Assembly: GCA_036245525.1 (NCBI GenBank)
Contig: BTPG01000005.1
Span: 181,956,245 to 182,020,244, forward strand
From: Semisulcospira habei
Lineage: Eukaryota; Mollusca; Gastropoda; Semisulcospiridae
Direction: 5' to 3'
Length of the DNA: 64,000 bases
Each line of letters opens with the position of its first letter. Position 1 is the first letter of the stretch. This document shows, piece after piece, positions 10,280-20,932 of this stretch. The translations under genes were made by a program, and so were the position numbers. A model generated the notes under the pieces. That model had not been told where the DNA came from, did not search any database, and saw nothing but the letters and a program-made list of their open reading frames with translations.

Positions 10280-10680
10280 GTCAGGACAAATACGAGAAAA
10301 CCATAATGACGACTATAAGAGCAACAACGACGAACACGGCGACGGCATCATCAACATTAACAACAAGAACAACAAAAATGTGCTCACAAACAGCATTAAC
10401 AATCCCACAAAAACACAGGCACAGCAATAATGACAACATTGTGAACAATGACAAGAATAATGACGAAGGTGTTTGCAATAGGAAACAACAACGACGACGA
10501 CGACGACACCAACAACAACGAGTACGAGAACGACAGCTCATTAAAGAAAACACTCCATCACCTCCACCAACTCCACCAAGAACAAAACGACATCAGTAAA
10601 AAGCAGACCAGTTCCCCAAAGCTCTATCACATACTCCTAGGATTCCTGAAAAAAAACAACTAACGATAGAAATACACGAC
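10280..10680. repeat. AAC/ACG-rich low-complexity sequence
   Basis: Dense CAA, ACA and ACG trinucleotides (AACAACGACGACGACGACGA near 10486) with no clear period. The 142-codon frame starting at 10171 is Thr/Asn/Arg-rich and starts inside an A hairpin, so it is not credible as a gene. Confidence 0.6.
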
Positions 10681-10802
10681 GATCCTAACCTCTCTACGAC
10701 TACCTTTCTTTTGTCACATGCCACACTTTAAATTCTGCCAGCCTCATTTATATCTGTGTTTCTAAAGTGGAGGAGGTCTGGGTATGTTCCGTCTATGCTA
10801 TT

Positions 10803-10870
10803 TAACCCCTTGTTCATGCAGCCACCGGTTCTGTAAACAGTACTGGTGGCTGCTTACGCCAGGGGGTGAA
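10803..10870. mobile_element. Family M hairpin, TTAA on left
   Basis: Starts TTAACCCCTTGTTCATGCAG. GCAGCCACCGGT and ACTGGTGGCTGC pair around TCTGTAAACAGT. The right end, CAGGGGGTGAA, lacks an intact TTAA. A half copy (GCATGCAGCCAACGATAC) lies at 11067. Confidence 0.7.
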
Positions 10871-11194
10871 TGCCACGGTCCCGCGGGACAAACCTCAGTT
10901 GGTCACTGGATAAAAAGACAGGAAATTTGCGGAGACAGTGAAATAGCTGGACCCTACCTTTGTCTAGATCTAGTCCACAACACTTCCGTTTGCCTGATGT
11001 GGAAGATGGATTGACGTGGATAGGTAAATAATTATGCCGCTAGTACACAATTTTCACATCTTAGGGCATGCAGCCAACGATACTGTAAACTTAATAAGCA
11101 GGTGGGGAGTGGGGGGGGGGGGGTGTGTCACTTAATGACTTGACTGATTGATTGATTAGATTGAGTATATTTGATTAGGTTACATTGCATTGCA

Positions 11195-11240
11195 TTGACT
11201 GGATAGATGGATGGATGGATGGATGGATGGATGGATGGAT
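11195..11240. repeat. (GGAT)n microsatellite
   Basis: About 11 GGAT units directly left of a family G element. A shorter (GGAT)n run occurs at 11613. Confidence 0.9.
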
Positions 11241-11241
11241 T

Positions 11242-11455
11242 GATAACACATTCTACCCCAGGACCAAAATCCCCAAATTTGAAGTTGCCCTCTGAAGGAC
11301 TGTATTACAATTCTAGAGACAGATCGAGCATTACAGTTCAAGGGTGGTGCCAGAATAGCTTGGCGCCTATGGGCGACAAGCAGTTCTGGCACCACCCCTG
11401 AACTATCATGCTCGATCCATGTCTTGCTGTGGTGTGTCGGGGCTGAATGAGTTAA
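11242..11455. mobile_element. Family G TTAA-type MITE
   Basis: Left end ATAACACATTCTACCCC, right end GGGGCTGAATGAGTTAA. Core GGTGCCAGAATAGCTTGGCG/CAGTTCTGGCACCACC. The left TTAA has one substitution. Asymmetric flanks (CCAAATTTGAAGTTGCCCTC) match the copy at 20.9 kb, inverted. Confidence 0.85.
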
Positions 11456-11818
11456 TCTTGACGCCGCTCCATGCATACTAGTAAGATTTTCAGCGATGGC
11501 TTGCGGTCCGACACAGACAGTTGACAATCTTCTAGAAAATCAAGTTCAGTATTGTTTTTGTTTTACGTTGTCCAGTGTCTGGATCATGTCATCCCATTGC
11601 GCACCACGATGTATGGATGGATGGATGGATGGATGGACCTACTGAATGAATGAACGGTTGTATTGATCGATCGATTGTTAATCTTGGCGCCACACCATGT
11701 GATATTGTAATTTTTCAGCAGTGACTTGCGCTTCGTCCAAGACACTGACAATCTAAAACATGAAGTTTTTGACCTTGTCTAATGTCAGGTCATGTCACCC
11801 CAGTATGCAGAATATCAC

Positions 11819-11901
11819 CGGGCCGGCGTCGGCCGTAGTTGGCCCGCGCACGACTGTGCGCGGGCCAACCGCGGCCGACGTCGGCCCGAAGGACCGTTTC
11901 C
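11819..11901. repeat. Family E hairpin
   Basis: CGGGCCGGCGTCGGCCG and CGGCCGACGTCGGCCCG are the outer arms. TTGGCCCGCGCACGACTGTG leads to a near-perfect inner stem. Confidence 0.9.
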
Positions 11902-12554
11902 TATCCGGGATCGCTTCATTCTTAGTCCCACGTAGCATAGATTCTCATGAAGCAAATACTTCAGAGAAACAATATCTTTTTTAGGAGAGATAACGATTTC
12001 AGAAACATTTCCGTTTACATATGCTTCCTCTCAAGTAGGAAGTCACCACGGTTTATGCCTGAGACTGGTGTGAGAAAATCGGAAGTTTCTTGTGTTGTCA
12101 TTTTGTATGCCCCATCACCCGAAATAACTCGCAAATATTGCGGTGCATCAATTTTATTTCGGAGAGACAGAAGAAACAGAAAATTAAAGAAGGAAAGGAA
12201 CAGATAAAAAAAAAAAAAAAAACAGACATAGGTTGAAAACTTCCCTTAGGAGACGTCAAACTTTGGTTCCCGCTCTCTCCTTGAATGGTGTCGGCCTTTC
12301 TCTCTTCAAAGCAAAAATCCTCAAAACACCCGATGCTGTAAGGACCCTTCAGAATATATTCTTCCTGGTTGTCTCATTTTCATCTGTGGTCCTGGAACAG
12401 AGAAGATGTATGACCGTTCAACCATTCTTAAAAACTCACGGGCAAATTAATCGTGCGGCTTTCAAGTTCGGTTTGGTTGGAACCTGCCATCGAACACTGA
12501 ACTTAAACCTTGCATCTTGCTTGATCACTCTTTCATCGAGCTCCCGGTCTGTCT

Positions 12555-12621
12555 GCAAGAGGCATAGATCCTCGTGAGCCCCCGCAAATTGCAGGGGCTC
12601 ATGAGAATCTATACCTCTTGC
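12555..12621. repeat. Family A hairpin
   Basis: GCAAGAGGCATAGATCCTCG and GAGAATCTATACCTCTTGC with apex CCCCGCAAATTGCAGGGG. A few unpaired positions. Confidence 0.9.
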
Positions 12622-12789
12622 TAAGCCAATTTTCATGAGTGATGCTCACGAGCAGGTCATGGAATGAGTTAAACTCTGCCCATTGCCTCATCAATCAGTG
12701 AGGAGCCAGGGTTCTACGCAAGGCACTTCCCGGTATTGACTGCAATTATAAGGGAGAAACACGCTACGTCTGCGTCAGATGGGAAAATA

Positions 12790-12885
12790 TACAGTCAACT
12801 TAGGATGTAACAAAATGCCGGGCGGAGGGGGGTGGGTGTGGGGTGGGGTGGGAGGAGGTGGTGGTGGTGGGGGGGGGTGTGTGTG
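12790..12885 (+). repeat. G-rich tract
   Basis: GGTGGGAGGAGGTGGTGGTG and a run of G ending in TGTGTGTGTC. Low-complexity Gly/Val frames here are artefacts. Confidence 0.75.
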
Positions 12886-12925
12886 TCAATTTTTGTTATT
12901 ATATCTGGTTTGTTATAAGCGAAGT

Positions 12926-13141
12926 TTAACCCTTTTAGCCCCCAGGTCCCATTTCTCAAATTTTGGAGGTGTTGCTTAACAACTATGTACCAGTTGCAGG
13001 AGATGGATTGACCAATAAATAATTGAAGGGTAGTGCCAGATTAGCTTGGCGCCTTCAGGCGCCAAGCTAATCTGGCACTACCCTTCAATTATCATGGTCA
13101 ATCCATCTCCTGCTGTAGGGATCCGGGACTAAAAGGGTTAA
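12926..13141. mobile_element. Family B TTAA-type MITE, best intact copy
   Basis: 216 bp with exact TTAA at 12926-12929 and 13138-13141. Termini TTAACCCTTTTAGCCCC and GACTAAAAGGGTTAA. The core GGCGCCTTCAGGCGCC closes a stem extending through AATTGAAGGGTAGTGCCAGA. The internal TTCTCAAATTTTGGAGGTG is the undisturbed version of the site interrupted by an R insert at 34.05 kb. Confidence 0.92.
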
Positions 13142-13447
13142 GGAGTGAGGCCGGGATCGCTAAAGAAAAAAAAAAGTATTGTTTATACGACTTTCGTGAT
13201 ATCCAAACCTGCAGTTATTCGTCGACTGTATTAATTATGTGGTGCTTTTTCATGTCCTGTTGCAAAGCTGTGCCTTAACCTATTAAGCTCTGACTTACAA
13301 CAAGATGATGGTTCACAGGTGGTACCAGAAAAGCTCGTTGGCTAGAGGCTCCAATGTAGGCGCCTATTTGTTTTCATATCATTTGGACTATCATAGTAGC
13401 TCCTAATTTTGTTGTGTGTCATGTGCAGAGTTTAAAGAGATATCCAG

Positions 13448-13540
13448 GGTTGGGGGGGGGGGGGGGTGCGGGTGGGGGTGGGGGTGGGGTGGGGGTGGTG
13501 GGTGGGGGTGGGGGGTGGTGGTGGGTTGGGTGGTGGAGAC
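13448..13540 (+). repeat. G-rich tract
   Basis: Repeats of GGGGGTGGGGTGGG. Just left, at 13275-13440, a very degraded B/G element may survive (TTAACCTATTAAGCTC, TTGGACTATCATAG). Confidence 0.75.
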
Positions 13541-13588
13541 ATAGCTTTCCTCGTAGTAAAACGTCTTTCATTTAATCAGAAGATCGGC

Positions 13589-13802
13589 TTAACCCATTTA
13601 GCCCCAACGCCCTACAGCAGAAGATGCATTGGCCATGATAACTCAAGGGTAGTGTCAGATTAGCTTGGCGCCTTCAGGCGCCATGGTAATCTGGCACTAC
13701 CCTTGAATTATCAATGTCAATCTGTCTCGTGCAAGTGGTACATAGTCGTTAGGCGTCACCTCCAAAATTTGGGAAATGGGGCCGTGGGGTTAAATGGGTT
13801 AA
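13589..13802. mobile_element. Family B TTAA-type MITE
   Basis: TTAA at 13589-13592 and 13799-13802. Core GTCAGATTAGCTTGGCGCC/GGCGCCATGGTAATCTGGC. The right end, GGGGTTAAATGGGTTAA, is also the first unit boundary of the adjacent 41-bp minisatellite. Confidence 0.9.
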
Positions 13803-14118
13803 AGTCTTTACGTTGAGGTGATGTTTTTCAGATGAATGAGTTAAAGTCTTTACGTCAAGCTGATTTCCTCAGACGAATGGGTTAAAGTCTTTACGTCAAG
13901 CTGATTTCCTCAGACGAATGGGTTAAAGTCTTTACGTCAAGCTGATTTCCTCAGACGAATGAGTTAAAGTCTTTACGTCAAGCTGATTTCCTCAGATGAT
14001 GGGTTATAGTCTTTACGTCAAACTGATTTCCTCAGATGATGGGTTATAGTCTTTACGTCAAGCTGATTTCCTCAGATGATGGGTTATAGTCTTTACGTCA
14101 AGCTGATTTCCTCCGATG
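13799..14118. repeat. 41-bp minisatellite beginning at a MITE end, 8 units
   Basis: Units start at 13799, 13841, 13882, 13923, 13963, 14004, 14044 and 14084, each TTAAAGTCTTTACG or TTATAGTCTTTACG, then AAGCTGATTTCCTCAGA and GAATGGG. The junction GAATGGGTTAA copies the terminal bases of the B element on the left. The later units share the TTATAG variant, so they amplified separately. Confidence 0.93.
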
Positions 14119-14238
14119 TTTTGTGTGACAAGGGCGTATAGGAAGTTACTGGCAGTATTTTCTAGCATCCTGTCCGGACCAGATGTTAACTGCCGCTGCT
14201 GCGTCCACATTGGTGTAGTTCTAAAATATGAGCCATCT

Positions 14239-14304
14239 GCAAGAGGCGTAGATCATCATGAGCCACCGCAGGTGCGGGGGCCCATGAGGATTTATGCCTC
14301 TTGC
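14239..14304. repeat. Family A hairpin
   Basis: GCAAGAGGCGTAGATCATCA and GAGGATTTATGCCTCTTGC with apex CCACCGCAGGTGCGGGGG. Confidence 0.88.
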
Positions 14305-14649
14305 TAGCATCACCACTACTTAGTTCTGTGGTCCTGAGACGAGATGATAGGGGGTTTGATATAGAATTTTGGCTCCACTCTAGCGAACTCGTCAACCTGC
14401 GCAGCGAGACTTGTCATGGTTAAACTACATGTCTGAGGTGGGCTGGGGACGCGGCAGAATATGGTCAGGAAGCAAATTAAAATACACCCCATAATAGTCC
14501 TGCAGTTAGCGCCACCTTTCTGCAAGAGTCACAAATTGCCAAAACGTCTTGCCGGACCCAGTTCCTGGTTGGAAGCGGGAGCCCAGGACAACCTGCTTTT
14601 CTTGCTGGCCTGTCGTATATTATTTTGCGTCGAAAACAGCATAATCGAA

Positions 14650-14754
14650 AGAGGCGTAGATCCTCATTACCCCCCCCCCCCCACCCCCGCAAGAGGCATA
14701 GATCCTCATGAGCCCCCTCGACAGCGGGGGCTCATGAGGATCTATGTCGATTGC
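14650..14754. repeat. Family A partial arm, C-run, then full A hairpin
   Basis: GAGGCGTAGATCCTCATTAC runs into about 12 C. A complete hairpin follows at 14689 (GCAAGAGGCATAGATCC; apex CCCCTCGACAGCGGGG; right arm GGATCTATGTCGATTGC). The C-run sits where the apex stem of the first copy should be. Confidence 0.85.
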
Positions 14755-14789
14755 AGACTTTTTATCACTTAGTACCATTGTGACAACAG

Positions 14790-14912
14790 AAAGTACAGGC
14801 ATGGGATGATCTTAATTTAACACCAGCAGTAGTAAATAGCACCTATTTTCTAGAACCTGTGTTAAGAAGTGACCAACTACCCAACGGTCATCCCACGCCT
14901 GTGACAGAAAGA
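14790..14912. repeat. Spaced inverted repeat
   Basis: CAGGCATGGGATGATC at 14795 and GGTCATCCCACGCCTG at 14887 are 16-bp inverted ends with a ~75-bp spacer, flanked by ACAACAGAAAG and GACAGAAAG. It could be a small MITE of another family. Confidence 0.6.
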
Positions 14913-15110
14913 ATCAGCGGCTCACCGTCCTCCTTCTTTGTCTACTTGGAAAAATAATTTACCCCTTAAATTCTGAATGCTGATGTTCGCAGGCTGTGTT
15001 TCTAAAAGCATTGTTTTAACCAACGCGAATTATAAACAATCTCATCCGTCCAGTGATACAGTTTGTCACCGATTTTGATCCTTGTATAGAAGAAAAAGAC
15101 ATTTTGACTG

Positions 15111-15175
15111 GAAGATGCATAGATCCTCATGAGCCCCCGCGATTGCGGGGGCTCATGAGGATCTATGTCTCTTGC
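15111..15175. repeat. Family A hairpin
   Basis: GAAGATGCATAGATCCTCAT and ATGAGGATCTATGTCTCTTG with a perfect CCCCCGCGATTGCGGGGG apex. Confidence 0.9.
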
Positions 15176-15339
15176 ACTTGAATCGTGTTCGCCTTTGTAC
15201 TCGTTTGTTAACGAGTTAATAAACTGTTTTGCCCCTCCTCTTTCTATTTCGAAGCTTGTTTCTTCCTTTGCCTGGGTTATCGTTTCCAGGCAATCTGCAT
15301 ACATGTATTGCACGCAACGACGCGATGAACGAAGGTCTG

Positions 15340-15417
15340 GCGGGTGGGGTGGGTAGGGGTGGGGGGTGGGGGTGTTGGAGGGGGGGGGAGGCGGCGAGTT
15401 GGGGGGGGGGGGGGGAG
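15340..15417 (+). repeat. G-rich tract
   Basis: Long G runs interrupted by T and CGGCGAG. Overlapping Gly- or Pro-rich frames are artefacts. Confidence 0.85.
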
Positions 15418-15866
15418 GAAGGGACGTATCAGGGCTGGAAGCGAACTTTTTTGCCCCAACTGAGTTTCGTAACGAAAGCTAATATGCGTGAAGCTTGCGT
15501 TTCGAAATTCGGTTGGAAAAAGAAATTGTGCGGGGTGGTGTTCTCATCAACTACCGTTCAATCTCCGACAAACAAGTTCCCTTCCTCCACGTCTTGCACT
15601 GTTTATTTTTCCCGGGAGATTTTTTGCAGTTTTTCAAATATAAAGTTTATTTTAAAAATTATAACTTGGAGGAACATGAAGTGGGGTTGGGTGGGGGTTT
15701 TGGAGGTAAAGTTTTTGGCGTGCAGGGCCGAGAGGGAAGACTCGAGGCCGCAAGCAAATAAATCCAAGGGTTCCTCCATGTCTTGGGATGAGTAGATGTT
15801 TTATTTATGATGGCTGAGATACAAATATTGAAAATTGGACGGGTCTTTTACGAGCGTGAGGGGTAG

Positions 15867-16245
<379 letters not shown>

Positions 16246-16407
16246 TAGGGGGTAGGATAAGGCCCGGGTGTGGGGAGAGACACAGCCACGTAAACAAATA
16301 AATCTCGAGAATTCCTTTGAGTCCTTGGGCTGTGCAAATACTGATTCCAACAAATTTTGCTGGACGTCGAAACTCAAACACAGGAATTAAAACTAAACTC
16401 AATTGGT

Positions 16408-16477
16408 TGCTGGTCTGTGATGTTGGACCTTACGGCTGAAAGAGCCGTAAGGTCTAAAATCATAGACCAGCACACAC
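16408..16477. repeat. Family C hairpin
   Basis: TGCTGGTCTGTGATGTTGGA and ATCATAGACCAGCA with the inner stem CCTTACGGCT/AGCCGTAAGG. Confidence 0.9.
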
Positions 16478-17096
16478 ATACAGAAGATGAAATATTTGCA
16501 GAGCTGTATTGACCTGGATTGTGAATGAAAAGCAGGCGATGACGAACAGAAAATATGGAGAAGAGGGAGCCGAGAGGTGCTTGCCTGGGGTGTGGTAAAA
16601 TTCCAATCATCAGCTAAAATCATATCCCAAAGTAATTTTGCATTAAGCGTGAAGATAAATTTATCGAACCATTTCAAACTGCCGATTGGAAAAACCAACA
16701 ACAACAACAACCAAAAAATCGTTATCGAAACATCACAAATTGACGATTTTTTTTTAACGACGGAAAAAATCGTCGATTTGGAATGGTTTGATCAATTTAT
16801 CTTTAGAATTTGTTATTTCCTTATTAGAAACTCAAAGTGACAAATGTTAAGTGAATAGCATCGTTCCTCTTGCGTTGACACCATTCATCGAAAGTTCAAG
16901 GCAAATGGAAAGTAACGGACAGGCCATCGATCACAAAAGATAATGCAGGCAACAATTTCCGAGGTGTAAAAATGTCTTCAAAGGAGAATCAGAAGAACAT
17001 TTGTATAAAAATCAAAAGAAATCACGCTTAAAAGAGATTGAACTTGTTAATTTTGGAGTAGAGATTTTCAAGAACAAAAATGAAATTATTATTTTT

Positions 17097-17217
17097 TTAA
17101 CCCTTTGGGTGTCGGCAGTTGTTTTAGTCGCGATGATTCCGACAGGAATCATCGTGACTAAAACGGCTTCCGGCACCCAATGGGTTTGGACCATAGAGCT
17201 TATACGCTCTATGGTTT
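17097..17217. mobile_element. Family D hairpin plus adjoining 24-bp palindrome
   Basis: TTAACCCTTTGGGTGTCGG to CCGGCACCCAATGGGTTTGG (17097-17187). Core GTCGCGATGATTCC/GGAATCATCGTGAC. GGGTGTCGG/CCGGCACCC shows a mirrored change from GGCTGTCGG. A second palindrome, CCATAGAGCTTATACGCTCT, ends in ATGG at 17213. Confidence 0.85.
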
Positions 17218-17573
17218 GGACGGTCTTTTTCTTGATCTGCCATTGGCCAGAGACTCGCACATGCGCAGACACGCACGCACGCACGCACACACGCAACCCA
17301 AGCTGTTCTTACCACCAACCCACCTACCAACCGAAACTTTTTTTTTTTAACGGTCATTTAATTGGGCCTTGGGACAGAGACTCACACACGCACAATCACG
17401 TGCACATGCACTGACACGCACGCACATACGCACGAACTCACGCAACCCAAACACCCTCAAACCCAGCTGTCCTTACCACCAACCCACCTTACCACCCGTT
17501 CTCCCGCTTTCACCCTCGAGGGACAATTTTCCAGAACCGAAACATTTTCCGGAAAGAGATGTCTTCGTCTAGT

Positions 17574-17625
17574 GGTGCGCAAAAGCCTTACAGCCTTCCT
17601 CGGCCCGTAAGACTTTTTGCTCACT
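17574..17625. repeat. Family E fragment
   Basis: GCGCAAAAGCCTTACAGCC and GGCCCGTAAGACTTTTTGCT are shortened outer arms with the GC-rich centre deleted. The right flank TCACTGGTTGG matches other E copies. Confidence 0.65.
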
Positions 17626-17659
17626 GGTTGGACTACTGTTGGCCATTCAAACAATAAGT

Positions 17660-17850
17660 GTGCCATTTTGCACTTGTATTACCTGAGGCACTGTGGTAGC
17701 TAGGGCCCCGCCGAGTGGCGGCCTCAGTCCTTCCTTGTTTCTAGCAGAACTACAAGGGAACTCAATTTGAGCGAGTCTGGCATCCTTCGAGACCAAGCGC
17801 CCGGGTTGTAGGCAGTCATATTGTACCCGGGCAGCCCCTTTAAACAATTA
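17660..17850. other. Unassigned 190-bp stretch with short minus-strand frames
   Basis: Two overlapping minus-strand frames of 66 and 88 codons cross this GC-richer sequence (GGGGCTGCCCGGGTACAAT on the minus strand). I recognise no domain. It may be a retroelement fragment. Confidence 0.25.
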
Positions 17851-17891
17851 ATATTAATGTGAATATAGAAAATTCTGGCGTGTCGAAGGAA

Positions 17892-17956
17892 TGTGTGGGC
17901 TGTTCTGTGATTTTGGACCCTAGAGCAGTAAGATCCAAAACCACAGACCATCACAC
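17892..17956. repeat. Family C hairpin
   Basis: GTGTGGGCTGTTCTGTGATT and ACCACAGACCATCACAC, with the inner TTACGG stem largely lost. Confidence 0.8.
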
Positions 17957-18175
17957 GTCTCCTTCCTCCTTCTCGACCCCTCGCACCCACTGCACCCCGC
18001 GCGCATTTTTTAATTTAATTTTTTTTTTTTTACTGACCTCGTGCACGCACTCTAGGCCACTTAACCAAGAGGGGATTAAAAAAAAAAAAACAAAAAAAAA
18101 AACGTTAAACGTTTTAGGGCCTAACGTCTTTGACCACCACAAATGTGATTTCAAAAGCTGCTGCACCGAATTGGG

Positions 18176-18262
18176 TTTGAGCAAATTTTGCCCCAGCTGG
18201 ATTTGAACCTGCGACCTTCCGGACGGAGAATCGAACGCCCTACCACCTGAGCCTCCCAGCTC
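18176..18262 (-). mobile_element. tRNA-derived SINE head
   Basis: On the minus strand AGGCTCAGGTGG (A-box-like, 18243-18254) and GGTTCAAATCC (B-box-like, 18199-18209) are spaced as in a tRNA, with GTTCGATTCTCCGTCCGGAA between. It matches the heads at 22.66 and 25.33 kb. No acceptor stem pairs, so this is a SINE rather than a tRNA gene. Confidence 0.75.
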
Positions 18263-18279
18263 TCCTGTCCTCTCCCCCA

Positions 18280-18600
18280 GGCCCCCCTCACCCCCCCCCC
18301 CCCGAAGCGAGAGGTGGGGGTGGGGGGGGGGACGCTTACACAGTAAAAAAGATAAAAAAGATTAATGTTTCCCCTGATTGCATCGCCATCAGTTTGATAA
18401 GGCCACGTCACAGTGCATCTCAGAATTGGGCTGTCTTAAACGCCAGACCTACTGAATTATGCGGTTAAACACTTTTTGGGGGTTGGTATGCGTGTGTATG
18501 GGGGGAAAGGGAGGGTAAGTGGGGCGAGGAGTGGGGGGGGAGGGAGGGGGGGGGGTCCTACTTCTATTGGTAAGGTCGAGAATTACAAACCAGCGCACAC
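18280..18600. repeat. C/G-rich tracts and family C half-arm
   Basis: CCCCCC and GGGTGGGGGTGGGG at 18288-18333, GGGGGGGGAGGGAGGGGGG at 18535-18555. At 18563-18600 GGTAAGGTCGAGAATTACAA and CCAGCGCACAC is a diverged right arm of family C. Confidence 0.65.
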
Positions 18601-18666
18601 TCAACTGATACACCGTCGGAGTGACTGCACCCCCACGCGCTTCTTCATCGACCAGAACGGGGTCGG

Positions 18667-18765
18667 GTTGCATGAGCGAGCCGCTTTGTCCTGCACCAGC
18701 CACTAAGCACGGTGCTCCGCTATAGCTTAGTGGCTGTCGCAGGACTACGCTCATTCACACAAAAC
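18667..18765. repeat. Family F hairpin
   Basis: GTTGCATGAGCGAGCC and TACGCTCATTCACAC are weak outer arms. CCAGCCACTAAGCACGGTGC, the apex CTATAG and TTAGTGGCTGTCGCAGG form the inner part; part of the right arm (GCACCTTGC) is deleted. Confidence 0.75.
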
Positions 18766-18878
18766 CCCCGGGGTGAATACCTCGGTCTACATTGCTCATT
18801 AGACTCCAGATTAGTATGACCAATTCCCACAAGATGCAAATGCCCTCTTTCCCTACTGGGTGCGGACAGCGAGCGAGA

Positions 18879-18961
18879 GGTCCTCGGGCCTGCGTCGGCC
18901 GCCACTGGCCCGCGCACGAATGTGCGCGGGCCATTGGCGGCCGACGCAGGCCTTAGGATCT
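18879..18961. repeat. Family E hairpin
   Basis: GTCCTCGGGCCTGCGTCGG and CCGACGCAGGCCTTAGGAT. The inner stem TGGCCCGCGCACGAATGTG continues to GCGGGCCA. CCTGCGTCGG/CCGACGCAGG is a mirrored variant of the GACGTCGG arm. Confidence 0.9.
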
Positions 18962-19059
18962 TGTGCCTCAGGACAGACTATCTATGGGGGTCATCTATTG
19001 ATCACCAGCAATGCCGGCGTCTGTATCACGTTGATCTGTGTCTTCAGGCCGATCTTCGG

Positions 19060-19153
19060 TTAACCTTTTGGCTGTCGGTAGCGGCTTTTCGTGTCGCGGT
19101 GATTCCTATAGGAATCATCACGACAAAAACCGCTAAATACAGCCAAAGGATTC
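19060..19153. mobile_element. Family D TTAA-type hairpin MITE
   Basis: TTAACCTTTTGGCTGTCGG to ACAGCCAAAGGATTCAG. Core GTCGCGGTGATTCC, apex TATA, GGAATCATCACGAC. The right TTAA has decayed. Confidence 0.85.
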
Positions 19154-19237
19154 AGTACCTCCAGGACGGGAACAGATGTAAAGGGGAACGGATGTTTTTT
19201 TCCAGCAGGGCACGCCAAGTTGTGACTTTTACGGTGG

Positions 19238-19487
19238 ACATTTGATGATCTGTGTCTCTTGTTGGGCAGAATTTGTAAAAGAATCCAGGGGAGAAGACGC
19301 CGGGGTTTCAGTGTTCCAAAGAATCCAGGGGAGAAGACGCCGGGGTTTCAGTGTTCCGGCCCAAAGAATCCAGGGGAGAAGACGCCGGGGTTTCAGTGTT
19401 CCGGCCCAAAGAATCCAGGGGAGAAGACGCCGGGGTTTCAGTGTTCCAAAGAATCCAGGGGAGAAGACGCCGGGGTTTCAGTGTTCC
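19238..19487. repeat. 40-bp minisatellite, 5 units, after an A half-arm
   Basis: Units AAAGAATCCAGGGGAGAAGA plus CGCCGGGGTTTCAGTGTTCC. Two junctions carry an extra GGCCC, giving 40 or 45 bp. A degraded A right arm (GATGATCTGTGTCTCTTGTT) precedes the first unit. The 40-bp period breaks reading frame, so no protein repeat is implied. Confidence 0.93.
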
Positions 19488-19497
19488 ATTGCATGTC

Positions 19498-19660
19498 CGT
19501 TGAAAGGTCCTGGAAAAATCAAAGTGTCACAGTGGCATGAATTGATCAGTTTTCAGGTTGTACTTCATAAGCTTAGCTGTGCCTGTCCCACTCCGCCATA
19601 ACATGCCCCTTATAGGACCCGTCTGCTATCATTTTTTTTCTGGCGTGGACGTTAAACTCT
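19498..19660 (-). mobile_element. Dispersed repeat R, minus-strand copy
   Basis: AAGGTCCTGGAAAAATCAAA, GTCACAGTGGCA, then GATCAGTTTTCAGGTTGTAC is the reverse complement of the R copies at 26.2, 34.1 and 60.3 kb. It ends near CTGGCGTGGACGTTAAAC. Confidence 0.7.
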
Positions 19661-19679
19661 TAATGATCAGCCAGGCGAA

Positions 19680-19806
19680 CTGAGATACGTGGATTCGAGA
19701 GAGGCATTCAAGCGAGCCGTAAAGACCCATTTTACTTTTTCTGTCTGCTACAGATGACTTTGTCACAGACCTGTCATGTTAAAGTCATCTCTATCTCTGT
19801 TAGAAG

Positions 19807-19883
<77 letters not shown>

Positions 19884-20100
19884 CGCGCGCGTGAGTGCGA
19901 GTATGAGTCAATAAGCGTTGCACTTTGAGTGGTGACTTTATAGCATGTTTACAGAGTGCGTTGTATTTTGTTTTAGTACTTTTTGTAAATTGCGTTTTTG
20001 TAATTAGTTATTTTTGTACAATTAGTTTTTGTTAAGCGCCTAGAGCTCTAATCTGAGGTTTGCCGCTATACAAGTACTCATTATTATAATAAATTATATT
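19680..20100 (+). mobile_element. LINE 3' end (RT C-terminus, 3'UTR, tail)
   Basis: A short frame reads DSREAFKRAVKTHFTFSV to a stop at 19755, matching the usual FKRxLKTHLF end of CR1/L2/Jockey-type ORF2 proteins. The 3'UTR holds a (GT)n/(GC)n microsatellite (19808-19895) and ends with GTTAAGCGCCTAGAGCTC, GCCGCTATACAAGTACTC and an ATT-rich tail. The 5' part is missing. Confidence 0.75.
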
Positions 20101-20127
20101 TTCACCGATTTGCTAAATGTTGTGTTT

Positions 20128-20162
20128 TCCGCGCAGGGATCTATGAGGATTTATGCCTCTTA
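20128..20162. repeat. Family A right arm only
   Basis: GGGATCTATGAGGATTTATG then CCTCTTAC, without a left arm. Confidence 0.55.
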
Positions 20163-20555
20163 CAACTCAACTTATACTTACATTTGGCCAATATAGGACC
20201 TACATGTGTGTTCCTCCAGCTGAGAAGAGGTTCAGTGCAAACTTAAGTGTTCGTTCCTTCTAAAAGAAGAGGTTGTGGGATGTTCAGTGTACGGAGGCAG
20301 CCCGTAGCTTCATCAGGCTAGTAGCTATTTCCAGCGGTGGGTGAAAAAAGAAAGCTCATCAGTCTACCGGAAAGCGCTATCTTCGTTTTCATTAGGCTGT
20401 TCGCGGAAAGCCTGTTTACACCGGCGAAATAAAAACCAGTCCCCGCCGCTAAATAGTCCCCTGGACCGCGCATGCGTGAGATTGGAAGTGCGTTGTGGCC
20501 GCCTTTCCTGTTCACCCACCTACTGCCGAGAATAAAAAATGAACAACAACTAACT

Positions 20556-20620
20556 GCAAGAGGCATAGAACTTCATGAGCTTCCGCAGATGCGGGAGCTC
20601 ATGACGTTCTATGCCTCTTG
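20556..20620. repeat. Family A hairpin with mirrored GAAC/GTTC arms
   Basis: GCAAGAGGCATAGAACTTCA and TGACGTTCTATGCCTCTTG, apex CTTCCGCAGATGCGGGAG. The usual GATCC/GGATC has become GAAC/GTTC in both arms. Confidence 0.92.
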
Positions 20621-20932
20621 TTGACGCTAATTATATCCGTGTTTCTTGGGCGGATGATCTTTGTGCGTTGAATGGCCGACATTGACATTATAAGGGTTAA
20701 CACAGGGCGATCACTATTTCGTCAAGGAAAGAGTTATTGCCCAGTCGCAATAGGCTGTGTTGGCCCTGGCAATGCAATAAAGTCCCTAATAAAAGACGGG
20801 CTCGTATTTGGTTTTATGTATTTCGCTGCCATGAAAGATACACAGCCAACTTCGCTTATAACAAAGTCGGATATATCAACGCGTTTTCAGAGGTCTTGTC
20901 GGCACTCTTCCTGCCCGTTATTTACTTCTCTT

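Noticed and set aside
10171..10599. 142-codon frame rich in Thr and Asn
   Set aside because: It starts inside an A hairpin and runs through AAC-rich low complexity; no domain.
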